Below, piece after piece: positions 10,425 through 18,421 of a DNA stretch of 64,000 bases. This DNA comes from Humisphaera borealis (GTDB taxonomy: Bacteria > Planctomycetota > Phycisphaerae > Tepidisphaerales > Tepidisphaeraceae). Both the position numbers and the translations under genes were made by a program. The DNA lies in the NCBI RefSeq assembly GCF_015169395.1, contig NZ_CP063458.1:558001-622000 (forward strand), given 5' to 3'. The notes below the pieces were generated by a model. That model ran no database searches, was not told the origin of the DNA, and saw nothing but the letters and a program-made list of their open reading frames with translations. How positions within the stretch are numbered: the stretch's first letter is position 1; every line of letters begins with the position of its first letter.

Positions 10425-10850
10425 CTACACCGACCCATCCCCCGCCAGTATCTCAAGCTCCCCCGCGTGTTCCGTAAGGTGCCGTCGGAGCAGGGCGGCG
10501 ATTGATTCCGACACCTCGCTGAGCTGCGCCACCGCGTCTCGATACGCCTGCAGCGTGCACTGCTTGTCCGCGATCAGCCGGGGCAGGATGTAGTCGATCG
10601 ACAGGTACGACTCGACCGGTTCCTGCTGCTGTCTCGATGGTGCGGGTTCTAGCCCCAGCGATTCGATCAGCGCCGCAACGTCACCGGCTCGGCGCGCGTC
10701 CGCCTCGGCGACATATTGCATCGTCCGCCGCAGCCCCGCCCCGCGCAACCCGGCGTGCGACCCGCTCGCCACCGCCGACGCGAACAGCGATCCCAACTCT
10801 GCCCCCAGCAGGTCGTTGAGCACGTCGGCGATCGTATCGAGTGCGGGCAT
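10425..10850 (-). CDS. Ferritin-like helical protein of unknown function
   Basis: A 141-residue, almost entirely alpha-helical protein without signal peptide or membrane segment. The pattern of four amphipathic helices (LNDLLGAELGSLFASAV, LRRTMQYVAEADARRAGDVAALIESLG, LSIDYILPRLIADKQCTLQAYRDAVAQL, ESIAALLRRHLTEHAGELEIL) resembles small ferritin-like proteins, and the last helix keeps an ExxxE/H arrangement. A full set of di-iron ligands is not evident, so the assignment is by shape only. Its ATG at 10850 lies 24 bp beyond the stop of nuoN, on the same strand, so the two may be co-transcribed. Confidence 0.5.
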   Translation of the reverse strand: MPALDTIADVLNDLLGAELGSLFASAVASGSHAGLRGAGLRRTMQYVAEADARRAGDVAALIESLGLEPAPSRQQQEPVESYLSIDYILPRLIADKQCTLQAYRDAVAQLSEVSESIAALLRRHLTEHAGELEILAGDGSV

Positions 10851-10874
10851 GGTTGAGCGGAAACGATCCGGACG

Positions 10875-12530
10875 TTAAGGCGATTCCACAACCGCCACCG
10901 CCCCGGGAACCGGCATCGGCATCGGTGCCGAGACCGACGGCCGCAGCACCGCATGGCCGCTGGTCCATCGCGTCAGGACGTTAGACCCAACGAACAGCGC
11001 CAGCAACATCGCCGCCGACGCCATCGCCAGCCCCGTCCCCAGCGGGCTGCGGGTCAGGCGGGGTTTGCCGGCGTCTTCCAGGTACATGGTGCGGATGACG
11101 CGGACATAGTAGTAGAGGCTCAGCAGCGTGTTCACGGCGATCGCCGCGACCAGACCCCACCACCAGCCGCCGGCCGAGCCGAGCGTCGCCATCAGGTTGA
11201 ACTTCGCCGTGAATCCCGCCAGCGGCGGCAGGCCGATCAGGCTGAAACAGCAGAGCGTCATGCACATCGCGAGGACGGGAGACCGCCGGCCCAGCCCGCT
11301 GAAGTGCTCCAACGTTTCGCCCGACTGCCGGCCGACGATTGCGACCACGGTAAACGCGCCGAGATTCATGAACAGGTAGACCGCGAGGTAAAACAGGAGC
11401 GCCGCCGACGCCGCAGTGCCCCCTGCAACGCCCATGCTGCGCGGCGCCACGACCACCATCGCCACCACGCACAGCATGTACCCGGCGTGCGCGATCGAGC
11501 TGTACGCCAGCAGCCGCTTGAGATTCGTCTGCACGTACGCCGCCGTATTGCCGACGGTGCACGTCAGCACGCCCATGAGGCCCAGCACCCACGCCAGCAT
11601 GACGTTCGGCGTCGTCGGAGCGAATCCGGCCGCCTCGCCCAGCGCGACGGCCACCCGCAGCAGCAGCACCAGTCCCGCGCCTTTGCTGGCCACCGAAAGG
11701 AACGTCGTGACTTCCACGGCGGCCCCTTCGAATACGTCCGGGCACCAGAGGTGAAACGGCACCGCCGAGATCTTGAACGCCAGCCCCACCACCAGTGCCA
11801 GCAGCCCGATCAGCAGCAGGGGGCTGGCGTGCGACTGCCGGAACACCTGCTCGGCGACACCGGCCACGTGCGTGCCGTGATCGGCCGACGAGTAGAGATT
11901 CAGCGTCCCGCACACGCCGTACAGCAGCGACAGCCCCCAGACCATCACGCCGCTGGCGGCCGCGCCGAACAGGACGTACTTCAGCGCCGCCTCGGCGCTC
12001 GTGCGGTTGTTCTTGCGGAACCCCGCCAGCACGTAGCTGGGCAGCGACGCCAGTTCGACGGCGATAAAAAGCATCAGCAGGTTCGCCGCCGACCCCATCA
12101 GCGACATGCCCAGGGTGGCGCAGATCAGCAGTAGGAAGAACTCCGGCCCGTCGTCCGGACGGTCGCTCCGCCCGTCCTCCGCCCCGGCATCCGCGCCATC
12201 ACCCGCTGGCAGGTCGGCCCGACTCGAAGCGAACCAGAGCACCACCACGCCGATCACGAACAGCAGCAGGATGCACTTCCAGGCAAAGGCCACGCCGTCG
12301 GCGGCCAGCATGGGCGCGAACCGGCCCCCTCCGACCGAGCCGCCGTCGGCCGGGCCGACCGCCACCAGCGCGGCCACCAGCCCCGCGAGCGTGACGACGC
12401 CCGTCGCCGAATTGGCCTTGCGGGTAAAGAACGGCACGATCAGCACGGCGACCGCCGTCGCGATCAGCACCACGTCCGCCACAAACGGCCGCAGGTCGGT
12501 CCAGGCAGGGATGTAAGGGGGAAGCTGCAT
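10875..12530 (-). CDS. nuoN: NADH-quinone oxidoreductase subunit N
   Basis: The 551-residue product is an antiporter-like membrane subunit of complex I, with about 14 predicted transmembrane helices. Typical NuoN/Nqo14 blocks are present: LFIAVELASLPSYVLAGFRKN, SAEAALKYVLFGAAASGVMVWG, KISAVPFHLWCPDVFEGAAVEVTTFLS, LKRLLAYSSIAHAGYML and GLPPLAGFTAKFN. The glutamate in VELASLP and the lysines in the middle helices are the conserved proton-channel residues. ATG 12530 (MQLPPYIPAWTDLRP) fits the family start better than the upstream in-frame start at 12644. No other nuo gene is visible in the window; nuoN is normally last in the nuo operon, so the rest may lie elsewhere or have been separated. Confidence 0.9.
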   Translation of the reverse strand: MQLPPYIPAWTDLRPFVADVVLIATAVAVLIVPFFTRKANSATGVVTLAGLVAALVAVGPADGGSVGGGRFAPMLAADGVAFAWKCILLLFVIGVVVLWFASSRADLPAGDGADAGAEDGRSDRPDDGPEFFLLLICATLGMSLMGSAANLLMLFIAVELASLPSYVLAGFRKNNRTSAEAALKYVLFGAAASGVMVWGLSLLYGVCGTLNLYSSADHGTHVAGVAEQVFRQSHASPLLLIGLLALVVGLAFKISAVPFHLWCPDVFEGAAVEVTTFLSVASKGAGLVLLLRVAVALGEAAGFAPTTPNVMLAWVLGLMGVLTCTVGNTAAYVQTNLKRLLAYSSIAHAGYMLCVVAMVVVAPRSMGVAGGTAASAALLFYLAVYLFMNLGAFTVVAIVGRQSGETLEHFSGLGRRSPVLAMCMTLCCFSLIGLPPLAGFTAKFNLMATLGSAGGWWWGLVAAIAVNTLLSLYYYVRVIRTMYLEDAGKPRLTRSPLGTGLAMASAAMLLALFVGSNVLTRWTSGHAVLRPSVSAPMPMPVPGAVAVVESP

Positions 12531-12659
12531 CAGCCGCGCGAGCTTCGGCGAACGGGCCCGATCGGTCAAGTGGGAGGGTGAGGGAGACGATGGACGACGC
12601 TGGACGACAACGAGGCGATCCACCCGTCCCGCGAGAGGAACCAACGGAGCAGCCAGGGA

Positions 12660-13748
12660 TCACTTACGCCGGGTCGCCTCGTACCGCCCCTCGATCTTCA
12701 GCTTGTCGCCTTCGAGCTTGTGCTCCAGGCCGCCTTCGAGGGTCACTGTGGCTGCCGTCTTCTCCACGCACTTGCGCGTCCAGATGACGGTCGTCTTGTC
12801 GCGCAGAATGCACTGGCCGTCGGCGAGGAACTCGCGGGTGTAGGTGCCCTGATACTCCCATGTCCCGAGGATGGCGTGGCCGTCGAGCTTCACCGCCGGG
12901 CGGTTGGCGGGGTTGACGATCACGGGTACGGGGATCTCCATGTCCCTGGGCAGCTTCGTCTCCATCGGCGGCAGCTTGCGCAGCCGCAGGTTCTTAAACT
13001 CCACCGGCGCGCCTTCGGACTCGAGGCACAGGAAGCCGGACGCCGGCGAGATGCCGTTGCCGCCCGACACCTGCTCGCCGTTAACCCACAAGCGTACTTC
13101 GCCGTCGATGGCGCGAATGTAGTAGTGGTTCCAGTTGTTGATCCCCAGCGTGGTTTCCTTCGACGGGAAGGCACGCTGGCCGTCGGGTGCGACCGGCGGG
13201 AACGGCTTCATCTTGACCGGGCCGACGGGGAAGACATCGCCATGGCTGGTGAACCAGTTGCCGGGCTTCTTGAACTGCGCCTCGTAGATTTCCTTGTAAC
13301 CCAGGTCGAGCACCTGCACCTCGATGCCATGCGGCAGGCTGCCCTTGCCCTTGGTCAGGCTCAGGATCGATTCGGGGCTGGCCCAGACGAAGATCCCTGA
13401 GTTGCCCCCTTTCTTCTTGTGCATCCACTCGCACGAGAACTCGAAGTTGGTGAGCGGCTCCTTGTAGCGAATGACGCCCGTCGGCCGGCCGGTGCAGAAG
13501 GCGTGGCCCTCCTTCCAGACCCAGGTGTCGTCCCAGCAGTTGACGTTGAGGAAGTCCTTGCCGGTGAGATCAAACCAACCAGGCCCGACGCCGCGGCTGA
13601 ACTCGGGGACGATTTTCTCGTTGGCGGCAGGTGGCGCCGCGGGTGATGCCGCGGGCGTAGGGTCGGCGGCGATCAGCGCGTGGCCGAAGGCCAGTGCGAG
13701 CAGAGCGGTGCAGGTCAGGCGAAGTTTACAGTGGGATCTCAAGTTCAT
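12660..13748 (-). CDS. Secreted DUF1080 (concanavalin-like) protein, probable glycan-binding or hydrolytic
   Basis: A 362-residue protein with a signal peptide (LRLTCTALLALAFGHALIAA). The DUF1080 domain spans about residues 50-250: GPGWFDLTGKDFLNVNCWDDTWVWKEG, TGVIRYKEPLTNFEFSCEWMHKKKGGNSGIF and WNHYYIRAIDGEVRLWVNGEQVSGG. DUF1080 (PF06439) has the laminarinase-type jelly-roll fold and is greatly expanded in planctomycetes, usually beside sulfatases, as here. A smaller C-terminal segment (GTWEYQGTYTREFLADGQCILRD) resembles a lipocalin-like tail. The start at 13748 is chosen for the signal peptide and a GGAG just upstream. The gene lies 30 bp after the sulfatase on the same strand, suggesting one transcript. 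Confidence 0.85.
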   Translation of the reverse strand: MNLRSHCKLRLTCTALLALAFGHALIAADPTPAASPAAPPAANEKIVPEFSRGVGPGWFDLTGKDFLNVNCWDDTWVWKEGHAFCTGRPTGVIRYKEPLTNFEFSCEWMHKKKGGNSGIFVWASPESILSLTKGKGSLPHGIEVQVLDLGYKEIYEAQFKKPGNWFTSHGDVFPVGPVKMKPFPPVAPDGQRAFPSKETTLGINNWNHYYIRAIDGEVRLWVNGEQVSGGNGISPASGFLCLESEGAPVEFKNLRLRKLPPMETKLPRDMEIPVPVIVNPANRPAVKLDGHAILGTWEYQGTYTREFLADGQCILRDKTTVIWTRKCVEKTAATVTLEGGLEHKLEGDKLKIEGRYEATRRK

Positions 13749-13778
13749 CGCTCCGTTGATGGTGGGCATCGCTGGCAT

Positions 13779-15689
13779 TCATTCGACGGCAATCTTCAAA
13801 TTCCGCACCGTCCCCTTCAATGCCTCTTTCGCCGTGTAGCTCCCCACCGGCCGGCCGGCGTCGTGGCCGATGCTGAAGTCCTCGGCGGGGTGATTGGGGA
13901 GCAGGCCGGCCGCCTTGCCGGTCACCGGGGGCTCGTCGTTGACAGTGAGTTTCATCGCGCCGTCGGCACCGAGGCTTGCCGTGATCGTCGCGGTTCCGGT
14001 GAACGCGTCGCGGGAAACGATTTCGGTGACGCCGTCGCGGCTGGTGCGGACGACGAACGCCACTTTGCCGTCCTTGATGTGCAGCGCGTAACCGACCGAC
14101 AGTCCGCCATGCGCCACGATGACGGCGTCGCGCTGCATGGTGTCGACGGTGCAGGAGATCGTGAACGGCTTGCCGCCGATCGCGGGGGCGTTGGCCGACG
14201 GGATGACGTCGCCGATCCTGGCGGTGTCGAGCGACTGCGGCTTGCCGGCGGCGGGTGGCTTGTTGTTCTTGCCGGGCTTGGCTGTGGGCTTGGCGTTCTC
14301 GGTGGGATAGAGCGTCGTCGGCTTGGCGGCGACACCGGGCGGCCGGCGGGCGGTGGGGCTCGTGCCGCCAAGTTCGGACTTCATCTTCTCCGCCAGCGCT
14401 GCCAGCTTGGCGACGACGTCGGGGTGCTTGTCGGCGAGGTTGGTCTTCTCGCCGATTTCCTGGTCGAGGTTGTACAGGCGTGGCTTGCCATCGACCACAT
14501 CGGTTGCCGCGGCCTGCCCTTTGATCTCCGGCTGCACGGCGAACGCCAGCTTCCACGGGCCCTGACGCACGGCCTGCAGGTTGTAGCCGGAGAAGTAGTA
14601 GTGCGCTTCGCGCTGCGATTCGGTCGACTTGCCGAACAGCAGGGGAGAGAGGTCGCGGCCGTCGATGACTGGTTCCGCCGGCAGCTTTCCGCCGGCAAGG
14701 GCGACCGCGGTCGGCAGGAGGTCGATCGTGCCGGCGACGGCATCACAGGTGGTGCCCGCTGCGATCCGGCCTGGCCACCAGGCGATCGTCGGCACGCGTA
14801 CGCCGCCTTCCCAGGTGCTCCCCTTCGATCCGCGCAGCGGGCCGGAGCTGCCGCCGTCGGGGCCCTTGATGGCCCAGGGTCCGTTGTCGCTGGTGAAGAC
14901 GACCAGCGTTCGCTCCTGCAGCTTCAATTCCGTCAGCGTGTCGAGGACCTGGCCGACGCTCCAGTCGACTTCCTCCACCCAGTCGCCGAACCGGCCGTTG
15001 GCCGACTTGCCGCGGAACTTCTCGCCCGCATGGATCGGCGTATGCACGGCGGTGTGCGGCAGATAGAGCAGGAACGGCTTGTCCTTGTTGGTGCGGATGA
15101 ACCCGACGGCCTCGGTGGTGTACTTCTCGACAATCCTGCTCTGCGCCTCATCCGTCAGCAGCTCCTCGACCTTGTCGTCGCGCACAAGCGGCACCACGCG
15201 CTGGCCGGTGGCGGTTGCGACCTTCTGCATGTCGTTGGAGTAGGGGATGCCCAAATAATGGTCGAAGCCCTGGCGCGTCGGCAAAAACTCCGGCTGATCG
15301 CCGACGTGCCACTTGCCGATGCAGATGGTCGCGTAGCCCTGCTCCTTCAGTCGCTCGGCGATGGTGTGCTCGGCGGGGTTCAGGCCATTGGCGCCGCCGG
15401 GAGAATAGACGGCGGGAACCGAGACCCGCGCACCGTAGCAGCCGGTCAGGAGTTGCGCCCGCGAAACAGAGCAGACCGGCGCGGCGTAGAAACTCGTCAG
15501 CTTCATCCCCTCGCGGGCCATGCGGTCGAGGTTCGGCGTCTTCTGCTTTGTCGCGCCGTAGGGGCCGATATCGCCGTAACCGAGATCGTCGATGAAGATG
15601 ATCACCACGTTCGGGCGATTCGCTTCGGCAGCTTGAAGCGACATCGGGGCGAGAAATAGGGAAAGTATGAACACATAAGGTAACTTCAT
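13779..15689 (-). CDS. Secreted arylsulfatase (family S1) with C-terminal LamG-like domain
   Basis: The start ATG 15689 follows AAGGA at a good distance and opens a signal peptide (MKLPYVFILSLFLAPMSLQA). The 636-residue enzyme has the metal-binding pair in IIFIDDLGYGD (Asp34/Asp35) and the formylglycine motif CSVSRAQLLTG with the modifiable Cys at 73. Position 3 of the usual CxPSR is Val rather than Pro or Ala. GKWHVGDQPEFLPTRQGFDHYLG and VVFTSDNGPW complete the family signatures. The last 150 residues form a concanavalin-like domain (FTISCTVDTMQRDAVIVAHGG, FSIGHDAGRPVGSY). It should remove sulfate esters from polysaccharides outside the cytoplasm; an anaerobic or FGE-type maturase must be encoded elsewhere. 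It is followed by the DUF1080 gene. Confidence 0.9.
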   Translation of the reverse strand: MKLPYVFILSLFLAPMSLQAAEANRPNVVIIFIDDLGYGDIGPYGATKQKTPNLDRMAREGMKLTSFYAAPVCSVSRAQLLTGCYGARVSVPAVYSPGGANGLNPAEHTIAERLKEQGYATICIGKWHVGDQPEFLPTRQGFDHYLGIPYSNDMQKVATATGQRVVPLVRDDKVEELLTDEAQSRIVEKYTTEAVGFIRTNKDKPFLLYLPHTAVHTPIHAGEKFRGKSANGRFGDWVEEVDWSVGQVLDTLTELKLQERTLVVFTSDNGPWAIKGPDGGSSGPLRGSKGSTWEGGVRVPTIAWWPGRIAAGTTCDAVAGTIDLLPTAVALAGGKLPAEPVIDGRDLSPLLFGKSTESQREAHYYFSGYNLQAVRQGPWKLAFAVQPEIKGQAAATDVVDGKPRLYNLDQEIGEKTNLADKHPDVVAKLAALAEKMKSELGGTSPTARRPPGVAAKPTTLYPTENAKPTAKPGKNNKPPAAGKPQSLDTARIGDVIPSANAPAIGGKPFTISCTVDTMQRDAVIVAHGGLSVGYALHIKDGKVAFVVRTSRDGVTEIVSRDAFTGTATITASLGADGAMKLTVNDEPPVTGKAAGLLPNHPAEDFSIGHDAGRPVGSYTAKEALKGTVRNLKIAVE

Positions 15690-15814
15690 CGACTGGTCCT
15701 TTTTCGATTCGTGATGACAGCTTCGCTGACTGATCGATGCATCTCCGTTACCCCCGGGTGATGCCATGAGTTGAACGGGAATTCTCATTCCACGCGGGCC
15801 GGAAGATTTCCATT

Positions 15815-15859
15815 GCCGAACGAACCCAAGGCAGCAGTTCAAAACAGCCGAACGAACCC
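15815..15859 (-). repeat. Two copies of the GGGTTCGTTCGGC 13-mer (inverted orientation)
   Basis: The complement GCCGAACGAACCC occurs at 15815-15827 and 15847-15859, upstream of the sulfatase. The same 13-mer is clustered at 20284-20990 in the other orientation. Confidence 0.85.
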
Positions 15860-15954
15860 GGAACTGAAAGCGGGACAGGTCCAGTTATCGGTCAGGCTCC
15901 AATTGGCCCTGTCCCCTGTCCCGTTTTCTTCACTCGAACTGGACCGCGACGAAG

Positions 15955-16446
15955 CTACTTTCCGACCCGTTTCAGGAACATGAACGTGCCCTCGGAGTTG
16001 CGTTTCAGGTTGTGCGGGTGAACGAGGACGAACCCGCGTTCGGCGTCATTCTCAGACGCGCACAACAGCCCCTTGCCGCTCGGCAGGGTCAGCAGCACCG
16101 GATGGCGGCTGACGTGAACCTCTTTGTCCAGGTCCAACCCCGTCGCCGAGAAGTCGGTCGTCAGGGTCGCCAGCACCTCTGTGCCGGATCGCAACTCGTT
16201 CCCGCGGATGGTGACCTCGGCCCCTTTCTTCAGCCCGAGCGCTTCGGCCAGGTCGACCCCCTGCGCCTTATGGCTATCCAGCCGGACGACCGCGAACTGC
16301 CCGGCAAGGGCCTTCAGCCGGGTGGCTGGCTCGGGCAGCGCAGGCTCCTGACCCTGGGCGACGGCCGCGACATCGGGCTTCGGTGCGTCGGGAGCCGTGA
16401 CAGCCAAAAGACAGGTGAAAGCGACACAGTAGAGTAAGGGGTTCAT
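15955..16446 (-). CDS. Secreted protein of unknown function
   Basis: ATG 16446 is preceded by a good ribosome site (GGGAG, 6-7 bp) and starts a signal peptide (MNPLLYCVAFTCLLAVTAPDA). The 163-residue product has a Pro/Ala segment and then a compact beta-rich domain (LKALAGQFAVVRLDSHKAQGVDLAEALGLKKGAEVTIRG, VHVSRHPVLLTLPSGKGLLCA) ending in EGTFMFLKRVGK. I do not recognise the family. It follows a degenerate attC-like site on the same strand as the upstream small genes and may be the last cassette of the array, although no attC-like site is seen after it. Confidence 0.65.
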   Translation of the reverse strand: MNPLLYCVAFTCLLAVTAPDAPKPDVAAVAQGQEPALPEPATRLKALAGQFAVVRLDSHKAQGVDLAEALGLKKGAEVTIRGNELRSGTEVLATLTTDFSATGLDLDKEVHVSRHPVLLTLPSGKGLLCASENDAERGFVLVHPHNLKRNSEGTFMFLKRVGK

Positions 16447-16476
16447 CTTGACTCCCGTTAGGAGAAGAAGCGTCGG

Positions 16477-16562
16477 CTGTAGCCGCCGCGTTGACCGGCC
16501 GGGCGGGCGCTCGCGCCGCTCTCGACCCACAGCAACGATACCGCCGGCCCGGTCAGGTTATT
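16477..16562 (-). other. Degenerate attC-like site (site B)
   Basis: On the minus strand an R''-like AATAACC (16556-16562) is followed by TGACCGG-g-CCGG, a loop, and CCGGCCGGTCA, ending in an R'-like GCTACAG (16477-16483) that has lost the GTT. The stem with one unpaired G is the attC layout. It shares GAGCGGCGCGAGCG with the half-site near 17253. Confidence 0.4.
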
Positions 16563-16717
16563 CGACGAACCCGGCCAGCGGTCCGTAAACGACCCCTCGC
16601 CGGTGCAACGTGAACAAGCCGCGGCACTTGCGTTGGAGCAATCCTTTTGGCGTGTAACGGGCGACGCGGCGTTCGTCCTGCGGCATGAAGACGCCGTTCG
16701 TTACAGTGCGTGGCTAG

Positions 16718-17212
16718 TCACCCGGCGCCGTAACACCCGTAGCCTTTGAAATCCTCCTTCAACCAATGATTCCGCCCGAGGCGCAGCAGGTTTTCAAGGA
16801 ACTCGGTAAAGGTCAGGGCGATGACCTTGGCCGCATTCGGATCAGCGAACGTTTCGTGAAACACATCGTAACAGCGACCATAACCGTCTTCGTTCAAATC
16901 GACGACCACAGCATCCGAGCCGTCCGGCTTGCCGATGCCGAACCAACCGTCCAGGGGTGGTTCCAAATAGTATTCATCGCCGATCGTGGCCATGCAGACG
17001 TTTACCACTTCGGAGGGGGCCACAATCTGATACCGCGGGTAAGGGTCACCGACCTTGTCGAGAAGTCCGATGCCGCCGCACAGATCGTAGAAACGCGTTA
17101 CTTCTGTCGGAAGCTTGAAGGGTTTAGGAATGTTCGGCGCACCCGCAGGCGGAAGCAGGTGACAGAGCGGGTTTACTTTTGCGCGGCGAACAATATCTTC
17201 GATCGTCGACAT
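16718..17212 (-). CDS. SMI1/KNR4 (SUKH) family protein, cassette gene
   Basis: The 164-residue product starts at ATG 17212 (MSTIEDIVRRAKVNPLCHLLPPAGAPN). It carries the SUKH pattern: an N-terminal helix, EVTRFYDLCGGIGLLD (the 'LP.d...fy...nGg..l' block), YQIVAPSEVVNV, and WFGIGKPDGSDAVVVDLN, ending in a helix FTEFLENLLRLG. SUKH proteins are frequent immunity proteins of toxin systems and frequent integron-cassette cargo; here no toxin gene is adjacent, so the immunity role is inference. It lies between attC-like site A/half-site (17238-17380) and site B (16477-16562), oriented with the rest of the array. Confidence 0.75.
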   Translation of the reverse strand: MSTIEDIVRRAKVNPLCHLLPPAGAPNIPKPFKLPTEVTRFYDLCGGIGLLDKVGDPYPRYQIVAPSEVVNVCMATIGDEYYLEPPLDGWFGIGKPDGSDAVVVDLNEDGYGRCYDVFHETFADPNAAKVIALTFTEFLENLLRLGRNHWLKEDFKGYGCYGAG

Positions 17213-17237
17213 AGCCGTACGGCGAATAACGTCGTGC

Positions 17238-17380
17238 CGCTTAACGGCCCGGCCGCTCGCGCCGCTCCAAATCAACTGGCTGACTAACGGACAGACGTTC
17301 AGCGGCCGGGCGGGCACCGGACGTACTCTTGAACGACAAGGACCGCGACGCCCGCCCGGTCCGCTGCAATGCCTGATTAT
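17238..17380 (-). other. attC-like site A (17281-17380) plus adjoining half-site
   Basis: On the minus strand the site runs from GATAATC (17374-17380, containing the TAA stop of the upstream gene) through GCAGCGG-a-CCGGGCGGGC, a loop, and GCCCGCCCGG-CCGCTG, to the core GTTAGTC (17281-17287). The arms pair with one unpaired A, the hallmark of integron attC sites. The length is 100 bp, as in site E (18322-18421), and the two are clearly homologous through the loop. A second right-half with GTTAAGC, a perfect GTTRRRY, follows at 17238-17244. Confidence 0.75.
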
Positions 17381-17634
17381 CCCGCCCGTCGTCGGGCCGT
17401 ACAAGCAGGACACACGAAGTTCCATTCCTCAGCCAGCAGTTCCCAGCCGTCCGCCTGGGCTCGGGCGGAAACCGCGACACAACCGCGCAGGAACTCATCC
17501 TCCTCGTCGCCGAATCCGGCCAACATCTCGTCGTTCCAAGTGAGGAACGCATCGCAGTCTTTGCAGTTGAAGCCGCCCAGCAAGTTGGCGTTGGAGTGCC
17601 AGAGGTTTTCGTGGTTGTACAGCGGCTGGGCCAT
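17377..17634 (-). CDS. Small CxxC zinc-ribbon-like cassette protein
   Basis: An 85-residue cytosolic protein with two Cys pairs, CKDC near residue 25 and CPAC near residue 77, compatible with one zinc site. The sequence between them (FLTWNDEMLAGFGDEEDEFLRGCVAVSARAQADGWELLAEEWNFV) is acidic and probably helical. I do not recognise a named family. ATG 17634 lies just after attC-like site C, and its TAA stop lies inside the R''-like box of site A, as expected for an integron cassette gene. No separate promoter is visible. Confidence 0.6.
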   Translation of the reverse strand: MAQPLYNHENLWHSNANLLGGFNCKDCDAFLTWNDEMLAGFGDEEDEFLRGCVAVSARAQADGWELLAEEWNFVCPACTARRRAG

Positions 17635-17639
17635 GGCGA

Positions 17640-17681
17640 GCTAACGGACTGACATTCACTGGTGGGCCCGGCACCGTTAGC
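17640..17681 (-). other. Short attC-like site C
   Basis: GCTAACGG and CCGTTAGC form perfect inverted ends 42 bp apart, around GTGCCGGGCCCACC. The TAA stop of the gene ending at 17677 is within the first box. The site is short for an attC, so it is less certain than A and E. Confidence 0.5.
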
Positions 17682-18303
17682 GGCATTTCGTCGGTGCAGT
17701 GGTCGCCTGCGGCGGAACGCGGGCCGGCCACACGAAGATTCTGGAGGCAACGCCCTTCGGAGGCATCGCCTTCACTAGCATATTCGGCTTCAACTCATCG
17801 AGCTTCATTGGGCCACCTTCGTCCCATGTGGCGCCCACGAAGGAGGCGATGCGGATGATCCTTGTATCCTTGTCCGCTTGAACGACGGGCGACACTGGCC
17901 CGGTGCCGCTCGGTGCCTTCCTGAGATGAATTGCACCGCCGTCCACCTTGCTGATTAGACCAGTCGATGACGGTGACCATGCGTGGATGATCAATGGCGG
18001 CTTTGGCTCTTGATCCGTGGGGGCTTCCCGCCTGGCAGTTATGTCCATCCCACCCTGAAGCTTGTCCAACGCGCTCCTCTCATTGTCGAGAATCACTCGA
18101 GCCTGTTGGTCGGTCTCCACGGCGATGGGCGGCGCGTCGGGTGGCCGCCACGAGGGCTGAATCACCAGTAGCGTCCCGTCAACCTTAATGAGGGTTCCAG
18201 CCTTCAACAGACGCTGAGTTGTACGCTGCGTCGTTTGCGCAAAGGCAACAACCGCAACGAACCCGATCAACGCGGTTGCTGACAGCCAGCGGACGATTAG
18301 CAC
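17677..18303 (-). CDS. Exported cassette protein with two similar beta domains
   Basis: I place the start at GTG 18303 because AGGAG lies 7 bp upstream and a signal peptide follows at once (LIVRWLSATALIGFVAVVAFAQ). The 208-residue product has two similar halves: LIKVDGTLLVIQPSW...VETDQQARVIL...LDKLQGGMDITA and ISKVDGGAIHLRKAP...VVQADKDTRIIR...LDELKPNMLVKAM. This VDG...D..T.I....L..L..G..V plan resembles repeated OB-like DUF5666-type domains. The function is unknown. It lies between attC-like sites E and C, and its TAA stop is part of site C. Confidence 0.6.
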   Translation of the reverse strand: MLIVRWLSATALIGFVAVVAFAQTTQRTTQRLLKAGTLIKVDGTLLVIQPSWRPPDAPPIAVETDQQARVILDNERSALDKLQGGMDITARREAPTDQEPKPPLIIHAWSPSSTGLISKVDGGAIHLRKAPSGTGPVSPVVQADKDTRIIRIASFVGATWDEGGPMKLDELKPNMLVKAMPPKGVASRIFVWPARVPPQATTAPTKCR

Positions 18304-18321
18304 GAACACGCTCCTGTAGCG

Positions 18322-18421
18322 GGACAACGGACCGACGTCCAGCGGCCGGACAAGCACCGACCACTCGAATTACGACGACCGCGACGCGCGCCCGGCCGGT
18401 CCACTGCAGTGTTGGGTTAGC
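18322..18421 (-). other. attC-like site E
   Basis: On the minus strand the upstream gene's TAA is part of GCTAACCC, followed by ACCCAAC (a perfect RYYYAAC R'' box), CTGCAGTGG-a-CCGGCC, a loop, GGCCGCTGgac and GTTGTCC at 18322-18328. It is 100 bp long and homologous to site A, including GTCGCGGTC and the CCGGCCGCTG arm. Confidence 0.75.
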
